A stretch of DNA of 64,000 nt, from positions 62,001 to 126,000 of the forward strand of contig OENT01000052.1 in the NCBI GenBank assembly GCA_900239685.1, read 5' to 3'. Position numbers and translations under genes: made by a program. Position 1 is the stretch's first letter. Each line of letters begins with the position of its first letter. This document shows positions 21,678-32,849 of this stretch, piece after piece. The stretch comes from Rotaria macrura (Eukaryota; Rotifera; Eurotatoria; Philodinida; Philodinidae). The notes beneath the pieces are model-generated. The model searched no databases and was not told where the DNA came from. It saw only the letters and a list, made by a program, of their open reading frames with translations.

Positions 21678-24600
21678 TTACAGTTTATATATGATTTTTA
21701 AATACGGGAGTGCTTGCGCATATCGATAGACAATGTACTCATCAGAATCGGGATGTCCTGGATACTGTCCAAGTACCGAATGAAATGCTTTCGGCGCTGC
21801 ATTCAAATCTTGATTTATGGCTTGAGATATAGATTGATTTCCTAATACAACTTTATTGTAAAACATGGTATGCGTTTGATCTATGGGGTCAGATGCCGTG
21901 TAGTTATGCGATACTTTTGGATTCTCAGCAAAATATGCACCATGACCTAAAATTAAATAGTCAAAAATAAGGTTATCGAGAATTCATAAATGTTTGTTTA
22001 ACTCACCCCAATTCCCTTTGCTATAATTTGTTCCCCAATATCGATCATCATAGCCATCATTCAATACTCCGTCGATGCCTTCACCTTTTGTTCCATGAAA
22101 CAGTTCTCTTTCGTTAGGATATTCTCTTTTACATTGCTTGGCAATGAGTTGTTTCATTGCCAAGTAAGTCTCTTCAAGTAAAGGATTTTTTATTTGCTCA
22201 ATGGAGACAATCTGAACTTGATGGCCAATGCAATCTCGCATTTTTTGTACCAAAAAGCGATGTAGTTCACTTGTATCCGGTAGACGAACAAGAACTACTT
22301 GATATTTCGGTGGTGGATCAGGAATGACATATATTTCTTGATTTAGTTTTGTCCAACCTCGTGATACCATTTTGTCTAGGCGAGCTTGCATGATGTCATC
22401 GATGGGACGCAAAACTCGAAAATGTTTCTTCATGATATTATCAACGATAGTCTCTATTTCTATTGAATAGGGTTTAGGTCTGATGTCAACTCGCATACCT
22501 AATTCTTTCGTATAATCTTTTTCTAAAGATAAATTACTTACATCGAAATCAATTCGATCATGTGTCAGAGCCACATGCGGCTCTATGAGATCCATGGTGA
22601 ACGGTCCTGTTTCAGTATCCTCATCAAATATTAAAACATATCTCCAATTCTGTCGAATATATTCACATTTTATTTGATACTTGTGCATACTGTCGAGAAA
22701 TTGATCGATATCGAAATATTTATGCATCGGTAGATGACAATCGAGATCTGCAGGCACTAGATCTTTATCCAAAATAGGAATTGGAGCAGGGTCTTTATTC
22801 TTCTTGTAATCGATCCATGTTGATGAACTTCCTGTTGGTCGTTTAGTATAATTCCCGACAATCCAATCACGAACAAAACCACCTTCAACTCGACATTCAA
22901 ATTGACAGACGGCAATCCAGGCGACGACTTCCATTCGCGTTTCACGTGTAGCACTGGCACCTTTCAATCCTTTCCATAAATCCACTGAAGTTCGTTTACT
23001 ATCAGTGACATGTGAGATTCGCTCTTCCATTTTCTGATAGACTTTACGCATTTGTGGCTTCAGAATTCGTGGTGGAACACCTGTAAAAAAGATATGCTAC
23101 AATTTTCCTAGGAGTAACATGTTCAATCATCCTTCAAAGTATTTGAACAACTATATTACAACCAATTCTATCAACTGTGAATGCGCTAATTTCTTTTCGT
23201 TAGAATACTTCAAGTACTTGCCTGCATCAGGGTGACGAATAACAGCAGAAGTTTTGAGCCAACCTAGAAAGGATTTCAATTCATTTTCAACTGATTGATT
23301 TTGAGAATCGAGTCCTTCTATGGTCAGTTCACATGTTTTATCCACTGTTACATTATTCACCATTAATTTCACTTGTCCCTGATGTTCCCAACGCCATTTC
23401 ATGGGATAAAATATTCGAGGCATTTTCGTGACACTCTCCAAATTCCGTTGCATGCGTTTATAGTCATCTGATGTAGGTAATGGAAAGGCATTCGTCAAGC
23501 GAACTTTCCTCGACACTATTAGCTTTTGCATAACATTACGTTCTACATCAAGCACGGGACCAGCTTGACCTTTTAAATTGAGAATACTATTATTCAACTG
23601 CATGCTAACGCCAGAATATGACTGTGTCATGGTCGCCACTATGCCATCATTAATTAGTTTAGATTCTTCTGCTGTGTTTAACGTCAAATTTCTCTCCGCT
23701 TCTTTTATCAGCCATGACGATTCGATGCGACCATTGAACGACAAAACAGCAAGCACTCTCACCGATGATGAATACCGAATATCTCTAGAGATAACGATTG
23801 GAATCGGTGGTAAATCTCTTGAACGTGATAAAGTCGACTGATGATCTAAAACAGCTTGCTCCTTATTCGAAGATTGATATCGAACAAAACGATGAGTCCG
23901 TCCTTGTAACTCTTTCATACATACGTAGACATTTTCTCCATAACCATCTAACAAAGACTTAGCTATAGATTGCCAACAACCATTCTTGATTTGTGCCTTC
24001 ACACGATAAGTATCGGACAGATTGAATGATTTTTCTAGTGCGTCATACCTTCGTAGTGCTCGTACTAAAACTTGTTGTACACCTCCTAATTTGTCTTTTG
24101 TAAGAAATTTAGACAAATCAAAGTTGCGCACACCAATTCTTTTCCGTTGTGATATGATTTCACTCATGAGATTTAAAAGAGTCATAAAATCTCCATCAGA
24201 TGATTTCATTCGGGATGGCAAAGATTTCAATAATGATGATGTATTCAAGACGCTCAGTATAGATGAAAGTACAATCATATCAAAGCCACAATTGTTCTCA
24301 GTTAAAGCCGATAGAACAGATTTTGCCATTTCCAAAGAGCCAAAATCTGGTAATGCTGCAATAATGTTTCCAAAGGTAGACATTTCATATTTTGATGTCA
24401 AGATCCCTACGGCAAAGAAGAAACATATTTAATCGTAAGTCCAAGTGCTACATTATCTTTATTGTTTGCGCAACGTACGTTTAGAGAATTTTTATCAAAA
24501 ACGAGAACCTACCTAATGCCTTAAGCTTTGTCAGAGCAGAATCAATCACTTCCGAGTCCGGTAGCTTTGGTAAGAAGTCCTTTATATAATTCAGTCCGTT

Positions 24601-27600
24601 TCTCAGCGGTGATCGTCGAAGTGAAAATTCTACATCGACTAAATCCAATTGAGTTATTTGAGGTTCGGGATATTGCTCCCGCTTGATTTTTGAGTCATAC
24701 AAAGCATGATATTCGCCCGGCTTCGTTCTTCCAAGGCGTCCTAAACGTTGTTTAATGGTGGATTCAGATGCAGGAATTTCTTGGAGAATTATTCGTTTCT
24801 CTTTCAAGTCATAAATAGGTACATTAATCATTCCAGTATCGACAACGTATGTCAACGATGGAAAGGTTAAAGATGTTTCTGCAATAGTGGTCGCAAAGAA
24901 TATCGATCCATTTTTTATATAGTTCTGTTGCTCTATCGCCGATTGAGCTTGATGAAGTGTATGAGCAGTGATAGTGTTATGACTGATTTGTTTGAGTAAA
25001 CTACAGTATTGATGAGCATCCGCAACATTGCTTACAAAACACAAGATTTGATCATGTCTGGTACGTATTTCACATAATTCTTGTACGACATCGATCATAT
25101 TTTTGTTCTCTTGTTGTATCAATGTCACTGGATGTAATATTCCAATAAGTGGCATTTCATATTTGTCGAATTTCAATAGTGGTATTTGACGATATAAGTT
25201 TGATACCGATGGATTGAGTGTTGCCGATGAAATGATCACTTTGATTTTTAATTTCAATCCAGGTTGCAATTGTAAGAGACGAGCGGTTAATGCTAAGCAT
25301 AGATCGATATTAATCGATCTTTCATGAGCTTCATCAATAAAAATGACAATCGATTTATTAACCGCTGTTTGATTAGATATGAAGTATTGATCTTGTAAGA
25401 GGCGTTCTTTCAATAGACCATCAGTCAAATACAGGACTCGTCCATTGCTATTGTATTCTTTACCACTGACAGCCCAACCTGCTAGTTTCACTTCACCTCT
25501 ATTTGGAGTCATGGTTTGGTTCACACGATCACAAATCAAAGTACAAGGTAAACGGCGAGGTTGAGTAACTAGAACTCGATCGTAGCCTTCAGCAATCAAA
25601 AGAGCCGGTAGCAAAGACGATTTACCTATAATGAAAAAAAAAACAAATTTCACGTTGAACACAAAGGGATGAGCAATATTTAAGTGCCTTGGTTTCTACT
25701 GCAAGAAACAATTTGTAACTTTATTGTTTTCGATGATATTGAGGAATCATTTCATTTTCAACTAGACAAGCAGACCTTACCTGATCCAGTAGATGTTCCT
25801 ATTGTTATGACAGTGTTCATTTCAATCTTGGCTAGTAATTCTTTTGATGAATCGTACAATGGTAATTGCAAGAGACAACAACGGTAATATAACATAAGCC
25901 GTTGTAATAACGATGGAATTCGTTTGAATTGCTCTCGATTCAATCCGATTAACGTTGGATCTTGTTTCAATTCGTATTTAACTTTCGCAATGTATTCATT
26001 CATCACACGTAGGGATTGTTTGGATGGTTTATTTTCAGATTTCGATGATTGAATGAGTACTTTCTGATTGATAAATTCGGTCAATGCTTCAGATTTCAAT
26101 GCTTCAAGTTCATTATTGAACGGTTTAAGCTTCATGTATTTGTCAGTATTTTTTCTTATGGCGATCCATGACTGAAAAGTAGAATCTTGAATGCATTTGT
26201 CTACAATGGTTTTAACTTTGTTCATAATGTAATCATCGAAACGTTTCACACAATCGTAACTTTTTTTCTTCATTAATTGTTGTAGTAATTTCACAAAGCA
26301 TTTCCAATCAGGTGATGAAGGAATATCTTGAATCAATATTTGACTAACAGCATTGATAGTTCGACCTATCGTCTGTTGATAATAATCTTTTGCCGATTTC
26401 GTGAGATTTGATAATATTTGTATCCGTTTTAGAACTGATTTGAATTCATCATGATGAATTTGAATACCAGTCACTGAAACAATATAAAAATTATGTTGTT
26501 CTCGAATACTTATTTTCGGTATTTTTCCCTGTAACATTTCATGTAGTTCTTGTTTTTCACATAGATAATTAATTATATTGGCCAGTTGAGTGAATAGAAA
26601 ATTTTCTATGAGAAACGAATCTATGCTCCTATAGTCTATGGTTTTAACATGTGAAACTAATGCTTTTAATTTTGCTTCCGAAGATTGTCCTTTGGCAAGT
26701 TTTTTTTCTAAACGTTTCAACCGATCTTGAGCTTGCTGAAGTAGTTGGTCTTTTTCTATTGTTGATTCATGTTGTGATTGCATTTTTTGATCGCATTCCA
26801 ACTGTTTAAGTTGAATCTGTTCTTTGAGATTCTCATTGTCGGATAGAAGTTTGGCTATTATTGCGTCTCTAGTTTCTATGTTGTTTGCATCGTTTGGTAT
26901 CTCGACTAGAGCCGGTTGTTTAAGTTCACCGACTGATTTGTGAAAAAAATTGTCCGGAGAAATATCTACGTTTTGATCAGTAGGTATCGAACTTTCTTCA
27001 TCATGGATAGATAATGAAGATGCTATGCGATTCTCAGTAACATTATTAAGATCACTAATAATTTGTTGATAGACACGATTTTCATCATTTGAAGCTGACA
27101 TCTCATCATCACTATCGCCGTCGTCGCTGTCACCGTCTATATCTTCAATATCATCTAGCATAGTAACTTCAGGGTCATCTAGATCATCTGCATCTTCCTT
27201 TGAAAAATCATCCGATCGGTAATTATTCTTTGTTTGTATGATTTCTCTGAGATGCTTTGTTGTGAAAGGAATCGGCTCCATATCAGTCATCGGTCGATAA
27301 TTATCGATTTCAACAATTTTCTGTCTTTTTCGTTCAACGTTCGAAATCAACTTCGGAATCCATCGAATGCACCCGACAATTGTTTTCTGATTGTTTTCAA
27401 AAGAAAACGTTTCTAAATTGATTTCCACCATGTCACCAATAGAACGAGGGCTAGTTGTCATGAGTTTTCGACGAACATTCATCGAGTCTTCTAACATTTC
27501 ATTCATTTTCGTATTACATCTGTACCAAGTATTGAGCTGCAATTTAAAAGATAAATCCTTCATTTCCGGAAGTTGTTCTACGTTCAAAGATCGAATTGCA

Positions 27601-28832
27601 TTCGGGTCGCTTGGAATGGCATAGTGCTCAGTGAACATAATTTGCCATTGAGCGTAACAATCAAAATTAAACACACTAGAACCTCGACATCGTACCCAGG
27701 CTACATTGGTTTCTGGATCTTGTGCATAATTTCCTGAGCGAAAGAAGTCGATCATCGACACATAGTAAAACAGATCTTTTCTTAAAGTTAAATAGACTTG
27801 TTGTTGAAATTCATTTGATGGTATCAAAGCTTCATGTAGCTGTTTGGCTCCTGATGCTGGAAATTTATACCATTTTGGATCTCGTATCGGTTTATATTCC
27901 CACCAACAGTCGGCCATAGGTCGTCTATTGTCGTTTAAAATTGTTCGGTCCGGCAGTTTCGGTGGTACATCCATGGAATATTTAATCAGTAACATCTGTT
28001 GAAAATATTGTTTTATATCCATATGTTGTTCACCAGTCATAATTGGTGTTTCATGAGCTTGATTTAGAATGAAATAATCCGCATCATGTTCGACTAAATA
28101 TTTCACGATAAACAAATTATTATTAAAGCAAGCACTATGAAGTGCCGTTGAACCAGCCATAATTCGAGCAGACAAGTCTGTTACATCAGCATCAATTTTA
28201 TCGTTGATTTCACGTTGATTTTTAGCGTTCACTGAACAATATGCTTCTTCAATCAAATATTTAACAATATGAAAATGATTGTTGCATGTCGCAGAATATA
28301 GCAATGTTGTTTTCCATAATCCTGGTGTTTCTTTCCATTCAGGATAATTCTCTACAAATATTCTCACCTGATGTAATTGACCATGATACGCTGCAGAGTA
28401 GGCATGTATAGATTCTAATAATCCTTTTAGATCACGAAGAAACGAATGTAAATCATTAGCGGTTAAGGACTTTTTGAATCGTCTTGTGCTGCTATTATAG
28501 TGATATTTGTGAAGAATATTCAGTAAATACTCGATATAATTTTCACAGAGTTGAGGGATATCTTCGTTAAGTCTCATCTCGATATTTATCGTAAGAGCAT
28601 GGAAGAGTTCGTTAGCGTTTTCATTGAATGTGAATGTATAAATATTTTCGTTCAATTCAGATTTTTCCAAGAGAATATTCACCGAGTCATCCGACGAGAG
28701 TTGTAATAATTCTTGCTGTTGTTTTTGTTTTTGTTCATGGTCAAGTTTGCATTTTTCAAGGCAATTTTCGATCAATTCGATGATTGTTTTCAGACAAGTT
28801 GTCAATAGACTTTTTATAGTCGCTGCTGCCAT
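21678..28832 (-). CDS. Ankyrin-WWE-DEAH helicase-nucleotidyltransferase-like-PARP protein
   Basis: Five exons close exactly in frame: 28832-25781, 25625-24513, 24406-23222, 23080-22007, 21946-21678, giving 2230 residues. Order: ankyrin-like repeats about 145-260; WWE-type domain about 309-385; acidic Asp-rich stretch about 555-600; coiled coil about 670-720; DEAH helicase with Walker A GSGKS (1016-1020), TQPRR, DEAH (1115-1118), SAT (about 1151) and QRLGRLGR (about 1310-1317); HA2/OB-type tail about 1360-1780; a polymerase-beta-type nucleotidyltransferase signature, GGFVRD (1850-1855), DLD (1895-1897) and a third Asp in FTMDLI (1947); and a PARP domain with H2112 (LFHGT), Y2146 (GAYFAENP) and E2211 (DEYIVY), the complete H-Y-E triad. 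Expected chemistry: ATP-driven RNA remodelling plus ADP-ribosylation; the nucleotidyl transfer is a motif-based inference. Intron 3 is GC-AG. Cellular role unknown. Confidence 0.88.
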
Positions 28833-30464
28833 CTAACAGACATAGATCAGCAGAGACTTTGAATCATTTTTTCCTCATAAAAGAATCACTATATAATTCT
28901 TGGCGAATTGTGAAAAACTATAATGCCAACGAGCAGCTACCGATAAAACGGCCAAAAGCATTAGACTTAACACTTCTCTGCTGCTTCTCTTCGATACCCG
29001 TTTTGTCAAAGCAAAAAATAGTTCTATTCTTCTTCGTTACTGTAAATTTCATAAAACACTTGAAAGTGCACTGGGATCAAAACGCAGTAAAAGTAAAACG
29101 GGACTTCAAATCAAATATACATTTTAATGCAAACAATCAAGGCCATAAAAATAGCCATTCAACCTAACTTATTGTTTGAAAAGAACAAGAAGCTTCACGT
29201 TTTTTCATAGAATTCGAAAAAGAATACAAAATATCATTATGAAAATTCAATAGAAATTCTCTTCAAATACAAAGAAATATACTGCTAGATTCTCCAGTGC
29301 ATTTACGCGGATTTAGATTTAACTACCGATCGAGATCGACATCCACAGCCTCCTACTTCAAATAATTCAAATATCATTGAGATTTCAAATACCTACTTGT
29401 ATGCTAATGTGAATCTGAAAAGAACGATGCGTGACTGCAGATCTTACATGTAAAAGCTTCTGACAACGTCAACTGAGAATTGGAAAGAAGTTGGGAAAAA
29501 AAGGAATAACATCCATCAAACAACACTAACTACTCTAAAAATAGACATGAAAAATGTATTAGTATGAATGAGACTGGCAAAAATAGATGGATGACTCACA
29601 TTTTTTCTAGAAATGCAAAAACAATTTTTCTTACTCTTTCTTCTGTAAATAACTTTCACTTCATTCCTGGTAGTGATCGATCTTTTCTGTCTACATCAAT
29701 GATGTTGATATGTAGTAAAAGATAGACGATGAATAATGAGTCGACAGTAGGTGTTTGAGGAAAACGCCATTGATCTTATTTGCACTCAGCCAACGTAGAT
29801 TTAAGACGTATGACCGTGAAAACTGTCCAAGTTGCTTATTGTTAACTACTTCGTTATGGATGATCCATTGATCAATACTCTAATTAAAATGTTCAATCAA
29901 AATTAATAAAAGTGACACAAATTATTAAGTTCATCAGACAAGTTTTTGTTGAAGATGAGTTTTGACCTTTCAGAATGCTCATTTAAATGTGGGCATGGAA
30001 CAAGTTAATGGGTTGAATTGCAACTCAATATTAAGAATCATGTTTCGTACCGATCTTTTCAACTACAATGATCTTCATTCCTAACGCAGTATCTTCTCTT
30101 GTTTTCTTTTCCCAAATATCAGATACCGATAGTGCTATGATCACTATGATTACGATTCATCTTAATTTGGTTTGTATTTTAGAGAGAAAATTTTGATAAA
30201 AGTGTTGTTTTCATTCAGGACATCGGCTTTTTGGAAATCGATGAGCAACTGATGTCGACTACAGACATTATACTCATGTCGTTTGAACATTATTGCAATT
30301 TGAGAGATTGTTATGAAAGCAACCTTTGTGATGATCGAACTCAAAAACGTTACTTGCATGGCCCTTCAAAAGACTGTTCGCCTTAATGTGTTAAAACGGT
30401 TCAATGTTAATTGACAGAAAGTAACAAGACAGAATGGCAAAATCCTGAAAAAAAAGAACGAAAA

Positions 30465-30540
30465 AAAAAATCTCGAACGAGCAAAATCTCGAAGGGTAAA
30501 AAGTCGAAAACTGGAAATCAAGAAAAATAAAATCTCGAAA
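30465..30540. repeat. Degenerate AAAATCTCGAA repeat
   Basis: The word aaaatctcgaa or a close variant recurs four times with irregular spacing in an A-rich tract. A palindrome, ctcaaaatttttgag, at about 31267 could mark the opposite edge of an old element, but the ends do not pair convincingly. Confidence 0.4.
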
Positions 30541-30754
30541 ATAAAAAAAGTGAAATTAATTGAAGTACTCGGTAGATAGATGGTTTATTAATGATAAGTA
30601 TGTTAATTAGTGAACGAAAAGTACAAATAAAGATGATGTAAGAAATGACTATGATATGTTGCTTCACCCCTGAATAAGAACTGTCGAAAAATAACTCAAA
30701 AGAAAAATTAATAGAACTAAATTCCCAAAAGCAAATGTAGTATTAATTAAATAT

Positions 30755-31004
30755 TTATTTTTTCGATTTCGTGCCTTTTGCTACAAGTATTGATAGATTC
30801 AGAAGATATTCTTTTAAATCGATTTCGGAATTTTCAAATCTTGTTGATAAAATACTAAGGCGTTGTTCAATCACAGTAGTTTTTTTAATTTCGTGCGCCA
30901 GCTGGGATATGAATAAGTTGCCGCTGATCACTTTTTTAAAGAAACTGACCACCTGTATCGGTGTGTACCGTGGCAGTGCAATATTTCACTTCACCTTTCC
31001 AATA
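30755..31004 (-). other. Possible terminal exon of an unrecognised gene
   Basis: On the minus strand an open stretch reads from about 31004 to a TAA at 30755, including NIALPRYTPIQVVSFFKK and a Glu/Lys/Leu-rich end. The amino-acid mix looks protein-like. A second smooth frame (31035-31250, minus) lies just upstream and could be a preceding exon, but I could not splice the two with confidence. No family is recognised, and it may be a decayed gene. Confidence 0.25.
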
Positions 31005-32849
31005 TTTCTTTTTAATAGTTGATTTGTTTAATTTTTATTTATACGAATCAAGAACTAACAAAGGTTTACATTTGTTACTAGATATAAATTCAATCGAGGT
31101 CATTGTATAACGGCGCAACCACTTGTTATGCACATGACGATAAATGAATTCGTGTGAAGCCCACTTGTTTGTATATACGTACAAGACTGTATAGATAGGC
31201 AAGAAATACAAAGGAACGGACGAACTAAAAACAGATGAGTCATCAATCATTCAACACAGGTTCTTTCTCAAAATTTTTGAGATTTTTCCTTTCGGTCAAT
31301 TAACACATCCCCCGTTAAAACGTGTTGTACGTATCGTTATTTTGAGCCACGTCCACTAATTCAATTATGACAGCAGAAACAATTCAACTCAGATAATCAG
31401 TTTTTTCTCACATATAAAACATGCAGACTTTTATCTAGTTGGAAACAAAAGAATCTTATTGAACGAGAGCCTTGAAAGGGTCTGGTCTTGTTAGTTGATA
31501 CTCTATGGAAAAATAGGACTTCTTTCATACAGCCTCTAAACACAATGACTTTTGAAATTAAGTTTATTTTTTCAAAGTTTAGTTTACCTTTAAGGTAGTG
31601 CGGGTCTTTTTTTCATTTGCTGATGTTTAATTATTTATTCACACGCTTGCATCTGTTTATACCAGATAATTTGTTTTTTACACTCAGATATTGAATATAC
31701 GATTCGAAAACTATCTGAATATTCTTAAATGAAGTGTTTCATTGTTCGACGTGTAAATTTCTGTTATTTTATACATTTATCTATTGTAAAGAATATGGAT
31801 ACCTATTATCCTTTAGTCTTAATGCGAGTATAGCCACACCCTGTGCTTTCACACACACACCCCGTTTTTTACTGAACTCGATAGACGGAAAGAATAAGAT
31901 CTATACTATGTTAGTGCAATCTCGAGTATGATAAAACCTCTTCTTTGTTGAACAAGCACTGCACAGAACATTGTACATTTACTCGATTATCCAATCATGT
32001 ATACCGAGGAGCGATCGAGCAAAACATATACATCAAAATGTCGAAGTAGGTGAAAATAAATTGATAAAAAAGCTATTATAAACAATAAAAGTTACTGAGG
32101 CAATCCCTGCAAAATACAAATGTGAAATATGACTTACCTACTATTGTTAATTCCCTGAACAATTCAGTTCTTAAATCCAGATTGAGGTGTATACATAAGC
32201 ACTGTTCCTTAATTTAGAGTATAGAAATTCAAGAATGAAGTACGCAATATTTTTACTGAAGTTTAGTTACAGATGACTTTTAATACTATCTTGAAACCGG
32301 GTGTGTGATGGTCTTCAGGCTTTGCCTCTCGTGAACTGTACTGATTTCTAGAGTTAGTCGATCACAGTCTACAATGATGAGTGGATTAATTTAAAAAAAT
32401 GTATGTAGCGGTCAGTTGTGGAGGGGGAGGGGAAGCAATATTTCAACCTTAAATAAGATAATACTCCTTTCAAATAGTGTTTCACAAAGTTGTTATTAAT
32501 GAAGATGCTCATCAGATTTATGATCAGGAATATGCTGAAATGTTATCGAGTTTGAAATTATATCTATTCATTAATTCAACTCGCTGCTATCATCGATCTT
32601 CGAAATCTTGATTGTAACTACCCAAAAAACCATACTGAAACGACAAACTTTCAAATAAATCTCTATCGATTCTGAAAAAAAATGTATCATACCCTCTTGA
32701 GTGCTTACACCCTCGTCGAACAAACATATTTGATCATCACATTAGATAGTTATACTACGTAGAACTGTTTTTCGATGAATTCAATTCTGAAAACGTTAGG
32801 GATCGATTTATTCAAAAAACAAGACATTGTTTTACACGGTTGCAAAAAT

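Larger units (their letters stand above)
28833..32849. other. 4-kb spacer, mostly without genes
   Basis: This lies upstream of the helicase-PARP start and downstream of the ART-like/TPR gene. The plus-strand frame at 28859-29167 has no recognisable similarity. A degenerate tandem of aaaatctcgaa words occupies about 30465-30540. A possible minus-strand exon near 30755-31010 is listed separately. Confidence 0.5.

Noticed and set aside
23578-24432. Plus-strand frames of 87 and 136 residues
   Set aside because: They are antisense to the conserved helicase OB/HA2 exon and have no recognisable content.
28859-29167. 102-residue plus-strand frame next to the helicase-PARP start
   Set aside because: Composition is low in acidic residues and AT-driven, with no similarity or splice partner; possible chance frame.
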